Positions 45,248 to 54,146 of a DNA stretch of 64,000 nucleotides are shown here, in pieces (the stretch's first letter is position 1; each line of letters opens with the position of its first letter). Origin of the DNA: a bacterium (GTDB lineage: Bacteria; Bacillota; Bacilli; Lactobacillales; Streptococcaceae). The stretch is taken from the NCBI GenBank assembly GCA_905221145.1, contig CAJNCA010000005.1, forward strand, positions 62,001 through 126,000, in the 5' to 3' direction. The translations under genes and the position numbers were made by a program. The notes under the pieces were generated by a model. The model was not told the DNA's origin. It worked only from the letters and a program-made list of their open reading frames with translations, and did no database searches.

Positions 45248-46462
45248 ATGCAGTATTCAGAAATTATGATTCGCTATGGAGAATTGTCAACCAAGCACAA
45301 AAATCGTATGCGTTTCATCAATAAACTTCGTAATAATATTTCAGACGTTTTGTCTATCTATCCCCAAGTTAAGGTAACGGCAGATCGCGACCGTGCCCAC
45401 GCTTACCTCAATGGAGCCGACTACTCAGCAGTAGCAGAATCACTCAAGCAAGTCTTTGGAATTCAGAATTTTTCTCCAGTATATAAGGTTGAAAAATCTG
45501 TAGAAGTTTTGAAGTCTTCTGTCCAAGAGATTATGAAAGAAACTTACAAGGAAGGGATGACCTTTAAAATCACTGCTAAGCGTAGCGACCACAACTTTGA
45601 ATTGGACAGTCGTGAACTCAATCAAACTCTTGGTGGAGCTGTTTTCGAGGCTATTCCAAACGTACAAGCTCAGATGAAAAATCCTGACATCAATCTTCAG
45701 GTTGAGATTCGTGAGGAGGCTGCTTATATTTCCTATGAAACTTTTCGTGGAGCAGGAGGATTACCTGTGGGAAGTTCTGGTAAAGGAATGCTCATGTTGT
45801 CGGGAGGGATTGATTCACCTGTGGCAGGTTATCTAGCTCTTAAACGTGGTGTAGATATCGAGGCCGTTCACTTTGCTAGCCCACCTTACACCAGTCCTGG
45901 TGCTCTTAAAAAAGCCCAAGATTTAACTCGTAAATTGACTAAGTTTGGTGGCAATATCCAGTTTATCGAAGTACCTTTCACAGAGATCCAAGAGGAAATC
46001 AAGGCTAAAGCGCCAGAAGCCTACCTTATGACTTTGACTCGTCGATTTATGATGCGGATTACCGACCGTATTCGTGAGGTGAGAAACGGTTTAGTTATCA
46101 TCAATGGGGAAAGTCTTGGTCAAGTAGCCAGCCAGACCTTGGAAAGTATGCAGACTATCAACGCTGTGACCAGCACTCCAGTCATTCGTCCTGTGGTTAC
46201 TATGGATAAGTTGGAAATCATTGACATCGCTCAAGAAATCGATACCTTTGAAATTTCTATCCAACCTTTTGAAGACTGCTGTACCATTTTTGCGCCTGAC
46301 CGTCCTAAAACAAATCCTAAGATTAAGAATGCAGAGCAATATGAAGCACGCATGGATGTTGAAGGCTTGGTTGAGCGAGCAGTGGCTGGAATCATGATTA
46401 CTGAGATCACACCTCAGGTTGAAAAAGATGAAGTCGATGACCTGATTGATAATCTCCTCTAA
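45248..46462 (+). CDS. thiI: tRNA 4-thiouridine synthase ThiI
   Basis: This 404-residue protein has an N-terminal ferredoxin-like and THUMP domain (about 1-165) and a PP-loop ATP pyrophosphatase with [17 protein letters not shown] near residue 185. It lacks the C-terminal rhodanese domain found in E. coli ThiI, as is usual in Firmicutes, so persulfide sulfur must come from the upstream desulfurase. Confidence 0.95.
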   Translation: MQYSEIMIRYGELSTKHKNRMRFINKLRNNISDVLSIYPQVKVTADRDRAHAYLNGADYSAVAESLKQVFGIQNFSPVYKVEKSVEVLKSSVQEIMKETYKEGMTFKITAKRSDHNFELDSRELNQTLGGAVFEAIPNVQAQMKNPDINLQVEIREEAAYISYETFRGAGGLPVGSSGKGMLMLSGGIDSPVAGYLALKRGVDIEAVHFASPPYTSPGALKKAQDLTRKLTKFGGNIQFIEVPFTEIQEEIKAKAPEAYLMTLTRRFMMRITDRIREVRNGLVIINGESLGQVASQTLESMQTINAVTSTPVIRPVVTMDKLEIIDIAQEIDTFEISIQPFEDCCTIFAPDRPKTNPKIKNAEQYEARMDVEGLVERAVAGIMITEITPQVEKDEVDDLIDNLL

Positions 46463-46496
46463 TCAGAAAATCCAAAAGAATTTAGAAAATTAAATG

Positions 46497-46545
46497 AAAA
46501 AGTTAGTTTTTAATCCAAAAAATGGAGGAAAAACTGACTTTTTTT
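46497..46545 (+). terminator. Terminator of thiI
   Basis: AAAAAGTTAGTTTTT pairs with AAAAACTGACTTTTT (one wobble), with a long loop and a T run. Confidence 0.85.
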
Positions 46546-46554
46546 GTTAAACTG

Positions 46555-46563
46555 TGATATAAT
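46555..46563 (+). promoter_or_regulatory. Extended -10 promoter of the esterase operon
   Basis: TGATATAAT at 46555-46563. No clear -35. Confidence 0.6.
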
Positions 46564-46598
46564 AAGATAAAATTTTGAATATAGAGAGTTTTCTGACA

Positions 46599-47423
46599 AT
46601 GAATCAATCCTACTTTTATCTAAAAATGAAAGAACACAAACTCAAGGTTCCTTATACTGGTAAGGAGCGCCGTGTGCGTGTTCTTCTACCCAAAGATTAT
46701 GAGAAAGACACGAATCGTTCCTATCCTGTTGTATACTTTCATGACGGGCAAAATGTTTTTTATAGTAAAGAGTCTTTCATTGGACATTCATGGAAGATTA
46801 TCCCAGCTATTAAGCGTAATCCTGATATCAGTCGTATGATTGTCGTAGCTATTGACAATGATGGTATGGGGCGGATGAATGAGTATGCGGCTTGGAAGTT
46901 CCAAGAATCTCCTATCCCAGGCCAGCAGTTTGGCGGCAAGGGTGTGGAGTATGCCGAGTTTGTCATGGAGGTGGTCAAACCTTTTATCGATGAAACTTAT
47001 CGTACAAAAGCAAACCGCCAGCATACAGCCATGATTGGTTCCTCACTAGGAGGCAATATTACCCAGTTTATCGGTTTGGAATACCAAGACCAAATTGGTT
47101 GCTTGGGCGTCTTTTCATCTGCCAACTGGCTGCACCAAGAAGCCTTTAACCGCTATATAGAGCGCCAGCAACTGTCGCCTGACCAGCGCATCTTCATCTA
47201 TGTGGGAACGGAAGAAGCGGATGATACAGACAAGACCTTGATGGCTGGTAATATCAAACAAGCCTATATCGACTCATCGCTGCGCTATTACCATGATTTG
47301 ATAGCAGGGGGAGTTCATTTGGATAATCTTGTCTTGAAAGTTCAGTCTGGTGCCATCCATAGTGAGATTCCATGGTCGGAGAATTTACCAGATTGTCTGA
47401 GATTTTTTGCAGAAAACTGGTAA
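46599..47423 (+). CDS. Alpha/beta-hydrolase, esterase D-like (first gene of the esterase/ATP-grasp operon)
   Basis: This 274-residue hydrolase starts MNQSYFYLKMKEHKLKVPY. It has the PNP-like esterase layout: VVYFHDGQNVF (oxyanion region), MIGSSLGGNITQFIG (nucleophile elbow GSSLGG) and the C-terminal His in GAIHSEIPWSENL. No signal peptide. It may cleave an ester or peptide conjugate such as a siderophore-like or acyl ester; the substrate is unknown. The second esterase follows 18 bases downstream. Confidence 0.82.
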   Translation: MNQSYFYLKMKEHKLKVPYTGKERRVRVLLPKDYEKDTNRSYPVVYFHDGQNVFYSKESFIGHSWKIIPAIKRNPDISRMIVVAIDNDGMGRMNEYAAWKFQESPIPGQQFGGKGVEYAEFVMEVVKPFIDETYRTKANRQHTAMIGSSLGGNITQFIGLEYQDQIGCLGVFSSANWLHQEAFNRYIERQQLSPDQRIFIYVGTEEADDTDKTLMAGNIKQAYIDSSLRYYHDLIAGGVHLDNLVLKVQSGAIHSEIPWSENLPDCLRFFAENW

Positions 47424-47441
47424 AGTAAGAAAGGAGAAAAT

Positions 47442-48182
47442 ATGCATATTGAACATCTTAGCCACTGGAGTGGCAACCTTAACCGTGAAATGTACCTTAA
47501 CCGTTATGGTCATGCTGGGATTCCAGTTGTGGTTTTTGCTTCATCAGGTGGTAGTCACAACGAATACTATGATTTTGGCATGATTGATGCCTGTTCTTCC
47601 TTTATCGAGGAAGGCCGTGTCCAGTTCTTTACCCTATCTAGTGTGGATAGTGAGAGCTGGTTGGCTACTTGGAAAAATGGTCACGACCAGGCGGAGATGC
47701 ACCGTGCCTACGAGCGCTATGTGATTGAGGAGGCCATTCCTTTTATCAAGCACAAGACAGGTTGGTTTGATGGCATGATGACGACAGGTTGTTCGATGGG
47801 TGCCTACCATGCACTCAATTTCTTCCTCCAGCATCCAGATGTCTTTACCAAAGTAATTGCTCTTAGTGGTGTCTACGACGCACGTTTCTTTGTCGGAGAT
47901 TACTACAATGACGATGCTATTTACCAAAATTCGCCAGTAGATTATATCTGGAACCAAAACGACGGCTGGTTTATTGACCGTTACCGTCAGGCAGAGATTG
48001 TGCTGTGTACGGGTCTTGGAGCCTGGGAGCAAGATGGCTTGCCATCCTTTTACAAGCTCAAGGAAGCCTTTGACCAGAAACAAATTCCAGCCTGGTTTGC
48101 TGAATGGGGACACGATGTCGCCCACGACTGGGAATGGTGGCGCAAACAAATGCCTTATTTCCTCGGCAATCTCTATTTATAA
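47442..48182 (+). CDS. Alpha/beta-hydrolase, esterase-like (second gene)
   Basis: This 246-residue hydrolase is related to esterase D/EstA. The nucleophile elbow is TGCSMGAYHA, the oxyanion segment VVFASSGGSHNEYYD, and the catalytic His lies in WGHDVAHDWEWW. It is distinct in sequence from the preceding esterase. No signal peptide. AAGGAG precedes the ATG. It lies 12 bases before the ATP-grasp gene, so the three are an operon. Confidence 0.82.
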   Translation: MHIEHLSHWSGNLNREMYLNRYGHAGIPVVVFASSGGSHNEYYDFGMIDACSSFIEEGRVQFFTLSSVDSESWLATWKNGHDQAEMHRAYERYVIEEAIPFIKHKTGWFDGMMTTGCSMGAYHALNFFLQHPDVFTKVIALSGVYDARFFVGDYYNDDAIYQNSPVDYIWNQNDGWFIDRYRQAEIVLCTGLGAWEQDGLPSFYKLKEAFDQKQIPAWFAEWGHDVAHDWEWWRKQMPYFLGNLYL

Positions 48183-48194
48183 AAGGAGTTACCT

Positions 48195-49361
48195 ATGAAT
48201 TACCTTGTTATTTCTCCCTACTATCCACAAAACTTTCAACAGTTTACCATCGAACTAGCCAATAAAGGTATTACCGTCTTGGGAATTGGTCAAGAGCCTT
48301 ACGAGCAATTGGATGAACCTTTACGTAATAGCCTGACAGAATATTTCCGTGTTGATAATCTTGAGAACACAGACGAAGTCAAACGTGCAGTTGCTTTTCT
48401 CTTTTATAAGCATGGCCCAATTGACCGCATCGAATCCCACAATGAATATTGGTTAGAGTTGGACGCAGCACTCAGAGAACAATTCAATGTTTTTGGTGCC
48501 AAATCAGAGGATCTCAAAAAGACGAAATATAAGTCTGAAATGAAGAAACTTTTCAAAAAAGCTGGTGTCCCTGTAGTCCCTGGAGCTGTTATTAAGACGG
48601 AAGCAGATGTGGATCAAGCAGTGAAAGAAATCGGCCTTCCAATGATTGCTAAACCAGATAATGGAGTGGGAGCAGCCGCAACCTTTAAGCTCGAGACAGA
48701 AGATGATATCAATCACTTCAAGCAAGAATGGAACCATTCGACCGTTTATTTCTTTGAAAAATTTGTCACTTCTAGTGAAATCTGTACCTTTGATGGGCTT
48801 GTGGACAAGGATGGTAAGATTGTCTTTTCAACAACCTTCGACTACGCCTATACACCGCTTGATCTCATGATCTACAAGATGGACAACTCCTATTACGTTC
48901 TCAAGGATATGGATCCTAAATTACGTAAATATGGTGAGGCTATCGTCAAAGAATTTGGTATGAGAGAACGGTTCTTCCATATTGAGTTCTTCCGTGAGGG
49001 GGACGATTACATTGCCATTGAGTACAATAACCGTCCTGCAGGTGGTTTTACCATTGATGTTTATAACTTTGCCCACTCTTTGGATCTCTATCGTGGCTAT
49101 GCGGCGATTGTCGCAGGAGAAGAGTTCCCAGCGTCAGAATTTGAACCGCAGTATTGTTTGGCTACTTCTCGCCGTGCAAATGCACATTATGTCTATTCAG
49201 AAGAGGATTTGCTTGCCAAATATAGCCAGCAGTTCAAGGTTAAAAAAATCATGCCAGCTGCCTTCGCAGAACTTCAAGGAGATTACCTTTATATGCTGAC
49301 AACTCCGAGTCGACAAGAAATGAATCAGATGATTGCTGATTTCGGACAACGTCAAGAATAA
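48195..49361 (+). CDS. ATP-grasp domain ligase of unknown substrate
   Basis: This 388-residue protein has an N-terminal PreATP-grasp-like fold and a central ATP-grasp (about 105-300). ATP and Mg landmarks are KKAGVPVVPGA, MIAKPDNGVGAAATFKL, and HIEFFREGDDYIAIEYNNRPAGG. The NRPAGG segment matches the metal-binding Glu/Asn of carboxylate-amine ligases. It would join a carboxylate to an amine or similar nucleophile at the cost of ATP. Paired with two esterases, it suggests a small-molecule conjugation pathway; that is inference. Confidence 0.85.
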   Translation: MNYLVISPYYPQNFQQFTIELANKGITVLGIGQEPYEQLDEPLRNSLTEYFRVDNLENTDEVKRAVAFLFYKHGPIDRIESHNEYWLELDAALREQFNVFGAKSEDLKKTKYKSEMKKLFKKAGVPVVPGAVIKTEADVDQAVKEIGLPMIAKPDNGVGAAATFKLETEDDINHFKQEWNHSTVYFFEKFVTSSEICTFDGLVDKDGKIVFSTTFDYAYTPLDLMIYKMDNSYYVLKDMDPKLRKYGEAIVKEFGMRERFFHIEFFREGDDYIAIEYNNRPAGGFTIDVYNFAHSLDLYRGYAAIVAGEEFPASEFEPQYCLATSRRANAHYVYSEEDLLAKYSQQFKVKKIMPAAFAELQGDYLYMLTTPSRQEMNQMIADFGQRQE

Positions 49362-49369
49362 GAACTATC

Positions 49370-49408
49370 GGATTAAGGAGAATGACCTTCTTAATCCTTT
49401 TGTTTTTT
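49370..49408 (+). terminator. Terminator of the esterase/ATP-grasp operon
   Basis: GGATTAAG pairs with CTTAATCC, followed by TTTTGTTTTTT. Confidence 0.88.
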
Positions 49409-49454
49409 TATAAGAAATAAAACCGCTTTCTTATATATTCTTTTAGAAAACCTG

Positions 49455-49483
49455 TTGCTAAAAGATATAAAAATTGATAGAAT
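49455..49483 (+). promoter_or_regulatory. Promoter of the aquaglyceroporin gene
   Basis: TTGCTA (49455-49460), 17-nt spacer, TAGAAT (49478-49483) with a TGA extension. Confidence 0.72.
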
Positions 49484-49520
49484 AAGGATTGTCTAAAAAA
49501 TTTTAAGGAGAATCTATCAA

Positions 49521-50426
49521 ATGGATTTCACATGGGCAATTAAATATGCCACTGAATTTTTGGGAACTGCTATTTTGATCATTCTTGGTAATGGTGCAGT
49601 TGCCAACGTTGAACTTAAAGGTACGAAAGGTCACCAAAGTGGCTGGATCGTTATCGCTGTTGGTTACGGTATGGGGGTTATGATCCCAGCCTTGATGTTT
49701 GGTAACGTATCTGGAAACCACATCAACCCAGCCTTCACTCTTGGACTTGCGATCAGCGGTCTCTTCCCTTGGGCACAAGTTGCGCCTTATATCATCGCAC
49801 AAGTTTTGGGTGCTATCTTTGGTCAAGCCTTGGTTGTGGCAACACACCGCCCATATTACTTGAAAACTGAAAATCCAAACAATATCTTGGGTACTTTCTC
49901 AACAATTTCAAGTTTGGATAATGGTACAAAAGAATCACACTTTGCGTCAACTATTAATGGTTTTGTAAACGAGTTTGTTGGTTCATTTGTTCTTTTCTTT
50001 GCAGCCCTTGGTATGACTAAAAACTTCTTTGGTGCTGAATTAGTATCAAAAGCACAAGTAGCTATTAATGCTCAAGTTGCTCAAGCAACTACTCAAGGTC
50101 AAACAATTCCTCAAGAGCAAGTAACAGCAGCACTTGACCAAGCTAAAGAGCAAGTAGCACCATTTATGACATCTGGTCTTGGAATTGCTCACTTGGCACT
50201 TGGTTTCCTTGTTATGGCCTTAGTAACATCACTTGGTGGACCTACAGGACCTGCCTTGAACCCAGCCCGTGACTTTGGACCACGTCTCCTGCATGCTTTC
50301 CTTCCAAAATCAGTTCTTGGTGAGCACAAAGGGGATTCAAAATGGTGGTATTCTTGGGTACCAGTAGTAGCACCTATCGCAGCAGCAATTGCGGCAGTAG
50401 CTATCTTCAAATTCCTTTACCTATAA
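49521..50426 (+). CDS. Aquaglyceroporin (GlpF/Gla-type MIP channel)
   Basis: This 301-residue MIP channel has six TM segments and two NPA half-helices: HINPAFTLG (69-71) and ALNPARDFG (247-251). The Asp after NPAR is typical of glycerol facilitators. An unusual hydrophilic, Gln/Ala-rich insert (about 171-215, including QTIPQEQVTAALDQAKEQV) lies between TM segments before the second NPA. It conducts glycerol and perhaps water and other small solutes. It is monocistronic. Confidence 0.88.
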   Translation: MDFTWAIKYATEFLGTAILIILGNGAVANVELKGTKGHQSGWIVIAVGYGMGVMIPALMFGNVSGNHINPAFTLGLAISGLFPWAQVAPYIIAQVLGAIFGQALVVATHRPYYLKTENPNNILGTFSTISSLDNGTKESHFASTINGFVNEFVGSFVLFFAALGMTKNFFGAELVSKAQVAINAQVAQATTQGQTIPQEQVTAALDQAKEQVAPFMTSGLGIAHLALGFLVMALVTSLGGPTGPALNPARDFGPRLLHAFLPKSVLGEHKGDSKWWYSWVPVVAPIAAAIAAVAIFKFLYL

Positions 50427-50433
50427 GAAATTG

Positions 50434-50458
50434 AAACCGAGGAAATCCTCGGTTTTTT
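50434..50458 (+). terminator. Terminator of the aquaglyceroporin gene
   Basis: AAACCGAGGA pairs with TCCTCGGTTT, followed by TTTT. Confidence 0.9.
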
Positions 50459-50550
50459 AGATGCAATTTTACGAAAAATCGGTAAATTTGAGCATAATAT
50501 CTTGTAAAAAATTCTAAAATCCTATAAAATAAAAAGTGATGGAGGAATTT

Positions 50551-51276
50551 ATGAATGTAAATCAAATTGTACGGATTATTCCTACTTTAAAAGTTAATAA
50601 TAGAAAATTAAATGAAACATTTTATATTGAAACCCTTGGCATGAAGGCCTTGTTAGAGGAATCAGCCTTTCTATCACTAGGGGACCAAACTGGTCTTGAA
50701 AGGCTGGTTTTAGAAGAAGCTCCAAGTATGCGTACTCGTAAGGTAGAAGGAAGAAAAAAACTAGCTAGATTGATTGTCAAGGTAGAAAATCCCTTGGAAA
50801 TCGAAGGCCTCTTATCTAAAACAGATTCGATTCATCAATTATATAAAGGTCAAAACGGCTACGCTTTTGAAATTTTTTCACCAGAAGATGATTTGATTTT
50901 GATTCATGCAGAAGATGATAGAGAAAGCCTAGTAGAAGTAGAAGAAAAGCCTGAATTTCAAACAGATTTGGAATCAATCTCTTTAAGTAAATTTGAGATT
51001 TCTATGGAATTACATTTCCCAACTGATGTCGAAAGTCTCTTGGAACCATCTGAAATTGGGGCATCACTTGGTTTTATCCCAGCTCAGGGGCAGGATTTGA
51101 CTGTGGACAATACGGTTACTTGGGACTTGTCTATGCTCAAGTTCTTGGTCAATGAACTAGATATAGCAAGTCTGCGCCAGAAGTTTGAGTCTACCGAATA
51201 TTTTATTCCTAAGTCTGAAAAATTCTTCCTTGGTAAAGATAGAAATAATGTTGAATTGTGGTTTGAAGAAGTATGA
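50551..51276 (+). CDS. cppA: CppA family protein (glyoxalase-fold, annotated as C3-degrading proteinase)
   Basis: This 241-residue protein starts MNVNQIVRIIPTLKVNNRKL, preceded by GGAGGA. The N-terminal (about 1-135) and C-terminal (about 150-240) parts look like glyoxalase/VOC folds, matching the CppA family in streptococci. The family was named for cleavage of complement C3, but no protease motif and no export signal is visible here, so that activity is not supported by this sequence. Its stop overlaps the next gene by 4 bases. Confidence 0.85.
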   Translation: MNVNQIVRIIPTLKVNNRKLNETFYIETLGMKALLEESAFLSLGDQTGLERLVLEEAPSMRTRKVEGRKKLARLIVKVENPLEIEGLLSKTDSIHQLYKGQNGYAFEIFSPEDDLILIHAEDDRESLVEVEEKPEFQTDLESISLSKFEISMELHFPTDVESLLEPSEIGASLGFIPAQGQDLTVDNTVTWDLSMLKFLVNELDIASLRQKFESTEYFIPKSEKFFLGKDRNNVELWFEEV

Positions 51277-52208
51277 AGTGGACCAAGATTATTAAAAAAA
51301 TAGAAGAACAAATCGAGGCAGGGATTTATCCCGGAGCCTCTTTTGCGTATTTTAAGGACCATCAATGGACGGAGATCTATGTAGGCCAGAGTGACCCAGA
51401 ACATGGCTTGGATACTGAGGCAGGACTAGTTTACGACCTAGCTAGTGTCAGTAAGGTTGTTGGGGTTGGTACTGTTTTCACCTTCTTGTGGGAAAAAGGT
51501 CAATTAGATATTGACAGACCAGTAACCGATTTTTTACCTGAAAGTGATTATCCAGATATCACTATTCGCCAGCTCTTGACTCACGCAACAGATCTTGATC
51601 CATTTATTCCTAATCGTGATCTTTTGACAGCTTCAGAATTAAAGGAAGCGATGTTTCATCTCAACAGACGAAGTCAGCCAGCCTTTCTTTATTCGGATGT
51701 TCATTTTTTGTTGTTGGGCTTTATTTTGGAAAGAATCTTCGATCAAGACTTGGATGTGATTTTACAGGAGCAAGTCTGGAAACCTTGGGGAATGACGGAA
51801 ACCCAGTTTGGACCTGTTGAGCTTGCTGTTCCAACAGTCAGAGGTGTGGAGGCAGGCATAGTGCATGATCCCAAGGCTCATCTCTTGGGCAGACATGCTG
51901 GTAGTGCTGGTTTGTTTTCGACTGTAAAGGATTTACAAATCTTTTTAGAACACTATTTAGCAGATGATTTTGCAAGAGACTTGAGTCAGAATTTTTCTCC
52001 TTTAGATGACAAGGAACGTTCTTTAGCATGGAATTTAGAAGGAGATTGGCTAGACCATACGGGCTATACAGGTACCTTTATCATGTGGAATCGTCAGAAG
52101 AAAGAAGCTGCCATTTTCCTATCGAATCGTACCTATGAAAAGGATGAGCGTGCTCAATGGATTGTAGACCGTAACCAAGTTATGGACTTGATTCGTAAAG
52201 AAGAGTAA
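51273..52208 (+). CDS. Class C beta-lactamase-fold serine hydrolase
   Basis: This 311-residue penicillin-recognising-fold protein has SxxK in LASVSKVVGV, the YxN-equivalent YSDVHFLLLG, and HTGYTGT near the third motif. No signal peptide is visible, so it probably acts in the cytoplasm as an esterase or peptidase rather than a resistance beta-lactamase. Its ATG overlaps the cppA stop (ATGA), so the two are co-translated. EamA follows after 8 bases. Confidence 0.87.
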   Translation: MKWTKIIKKIEEQIEAGIYPGASFAYFKDHQWTEIYVGQSDPEHGLDTEAGLVYDLASVSKVVGVGTVFTFLWEKGQLDIDRPVTDFLPESDYPDITIRQLLTHATDLDPFIPNRDLLTASELKEAMFHLNRRSQPAFLYSDVHFLLLGFILERIFDQDLDVILQEQVWKPWGMTETQFGPVELAVPTVRGVEAGIVHDPKAHLLGRHAGSAGLFSTVKDLQIFLEHYLADDFARDLSQNFSPLDDKERSLAWNLEGDWLDHTGYTGTFIMWNRQKKEAAIFLSNRTYEKDERAQWIVDRNQVMDLIRKEE

Positions 52209-52216
52209 GGAGAGAC

Positions 52217-53113
52217 ATGTCAAACATTTTAAAAGGGACTTTATTAACAGTTGTGGCTGGTATTGCTTGGGGATTGTCAGGAACGAGTGGCCAATACCTG
52301 ATGGCACACGGAATTTCGACTCTGGTCTTGACCAACTTACGCCTTTTAATCGCTGGTGGGATTCTCATGTTCTTGGCTTATGCTACTGCAAAGGATAAAA
52401 TGCTAGCCTTTTTAAAGGATAGAAAGAGTTTGCTGTCTCTTCTCGTTTTTGCTCTGATTGGTCTTTTTCTCAACCAATTCGCCTATCTGTCTGCTATTCA
52501 GGAAACCAATGCAGGTACCGCAACGGTCCTTCAGTATGTTTGTCCTGTTGGGATTTTGATTTATAGCTGTATCAAGGATAAGGTGGCACCGACCCTGGCA
52601 GAGATTATTTCAATCATATTAGCCATTGGAGGGACCTTCCTCATTGCGACCCATGGGCAACTTGACCAGTTATCCATTACACCTTCTGGCCTATTCTGGG
52701 GTCTCTTTTCTGCCTGGACTTATGCTCTGTATATCATTTTGCCCATAGCCTTGATTAAGAAGTGGGGGAGTAGCTTGGTTATTGGTGTGGGAATGGTTAT
52801 AGCAGGTTTGGTCGCCCTTCCTTTTACAGGAGTTCTACAGGCTACCATTCCAACTAGTCTTGATTTCCTCCTTGCTTTTGCGGGTATTATCCTTATCGGG
52901 ACTGTCTTTGCCTATACAGCCTTCCTAAAAGGAGCCAGTCTGATTGGACCGGTCAAGTCAAGTTTGTTGGCTTCAATTGAGCCAATTTCAGCGGTTTTCT
53001 TTGCCTTCCTAATCATGAATGAACAATTTTATCCTATTGATTTTCTTGGAATGGCAATGATATTAGTTGCTGTAACTCTGATTTCTTTGAAAGATTTACT
53101 CTTAGAAAAATAA
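52217..53113 (+). CDS. EamA/DMT family transporter
   Basis: This 298-residue protein has about ten TM helices in two EamA repeats (about 5-138 and 150-293). Signature segments: GIAWGLSGTSGQYLMAHGIS, FLNQFAYLSAIQETNAGTA and SLLASIEPISAVFFAFLIMNE. It probably exports or imports small metabolites; substrate unknown. It has an AAGGAGAGAC RBS and lies 8 bases after the beta-lactamase-fold gene in the cppA operon. Confidence 0.87.
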   Translation: MSNILKGTLLTVVAGIAWGLSGTSGQYLMAHGISTLVLTNLRLLIAGGILMFLAYATAKDKMLAFLKDRKSLLSLLVFALIGLFLNQFAYLSAIQETNAGTATVLQYVCPVGILIYSCIKDKVAPTLAEIISIILAIGGTFLIATHGQLDQLSITPSGLFWGLFSAWTYALYIILPIALIKKWGSSLVIGVGMVIAGLVALPFTGVLQATIPTSLDFLLAFAGIILIGTVFAYTAFLKGASLIGPVKSSLLASIEPISAVFFAFLIMNEQFYPIDFLGMAMILVAVTLISLKDLLLEK

Positions 53114-53147
53114 AAAAGCCTCTTTGTTTGTGACAGAGAGGTTTTAT
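53113..53147 (+). terminator. Terminator of the cppA-EamA operon
   Basis: AAAAAGCCTCT pairs imperfectly with AGAGAGGTTTT. It lies directly before the BOX element. Confidence 0.75.
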
Positions 53148-53157
53148 GTAGTATTTT

Positions 53158-53307
53158 ATACTCAATGAAAATCAAAGAGCAAACTAGGAAACTAGCCGCA
53201 GGTTGCTCAAAGCACTGCTTTGAGGTTGTAGATAGAACTGACGAAGTCAGTAACATATATACGGCAAGGAGACGTTGACGCGGTTTGAAGAGATTTTCGA
53301 AGAGTAT
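53158..53307 (-). repeat. BOX element, boxA-boxB-boxC
   Basis: On the minus strand: boxA (53251-53307), one boxB (53209-53250) and boxC (53158-53208). Ends are ATACTCAATG and GAAGAGTAT. The terminal T shares base 53307 with the GntR stop codon, so the repeat abuts the gene end exactly. Confidence 0.92.
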
Positions 53308-54005
53308 TAATTGTTTTCAAGATAAAATTCAAATCGTTCGCCTACATATTGACTTTTTACGTATTCAAAAGCTGTCCCATCTTCTAGGTAAGAAACCTGA
53401 GTCAAACCAAGAATAGCATGTCCTTTTTCAACTTCCAAATAGTGGGCAATCTTTTCTTTAGCGAGGCGAGCATAAATAGTCTGCTGTGATTTACCAATGC
53501 GGTAGCCGTGTTTTTGCAGGGTTTGGAAGAAATGACTGGTGATTTCTTCTTTTTTAAAGTCCTTAATGAATTTTTCAGGAATAGAAGCAACCTCATAAAC
53601 CAGAGGAACTTGGTCAGCATAGCGTACCCGCTCCATTCGTATAATATTCTCCGTTGGAGAAATTCCTAGTTTAGCAACCTCCTGCTCATTAGGAATAGTT
53701 TTTCTGTAGGAAATGAGCTGGCTAGAGGGAACTTTACCTTGAGACTTAACAATTTCAGTAAAACTGGTGGTCCCTCGCATCTTTTCTTGTACACGTGTAC
53801 TGGAAACAAAGGTTCCACTTCCAACACGACGCTCTAAAACGCCTTCTTCGACTAATAGAGATACAGCTTGGCGGAGGGTCATGCGACTGACCTCAAACTG
53901 CTCAGCTAAATCTCGTTCACTTGGGAGTCTTTCTCCAATAGCCCAACGGTGCTCGTCAATATCCTTTTTAATCTGATCGTGGATTTGCATATAAGCAGGT
54001 AGCAT
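53307..54005 (-). CDS. GntR/HutC family transcriptional regulator
   Basis: This 232-residue regulator has an N-terminal winged HTH (about 5-70; LPSERDLAEQFEVSRMTLRQAV, RRVGSGTFV) and a UTRA ligand domain (about 90-230). Start is uncertain: ATG at 54005 or an in-frame GTG at 54014; neither has a strong SD. HutC types respond to small effectors such as sugar phosphates. It is transcribed opposite guaA and could regulate nearby genes, but no operator can be named. Confidence 0.88.
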   Translation of the reverse strand: MLPAYMQIHDQIKKDIDEHRWAIGERLPSERDLAEQFEVSRMTLRQAVSLLVEEGVLERRVGSGTFVSSTRVQEKMRGTTSFTEIVKSQGKVPSSQLISYRKTIPNEQEVAKLGISPTENIIRMERVRYADQVPLVYEVASIPEKFIKDFKKEEITSHFFQTLQKHGYRIGKSQQTIYARLAKEKIAHYLEVEKGHAILGLTQVSYLEDGTAFEYVKSQYVGERFEFYLENN

Positions 54006-54104
54006 ATTTTTCACTTCATTTCTATCTTTTCTCTATTGTACCCCAATAAACTAGAAAAAGTCAAACTTCGCCTTGTTTAGTTGGTAATTCGCCCTTATTT
54101 GTGA

Positions 54105-54110
54105 TAGAAT
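54105..54110 (+). promoter_or_regulatory. guaA -10 element
   Basis: TGATAGAAT (54102-54110) is an extended -10; a weak -35 TTGGTA lies at 54081-54086. Confidence 0.6.
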
Positions 54111-54146
54111 ATTGAAAAAAGATATTTCTTTTGAGAAAGGAAAAAG

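Noticed and set aside
50551..51276. CppA as a secreted complement protease
   Set aside because: No signal peptide and no protease motif; the fold looks like glyoxalase/VOC. Only the family name is kept.
51273..52208. A beta-lactam resistance gene
   Set aside because: The fold matches, but no export signal is present and it sits in a housekeeping-like operon; resistance is not supported.
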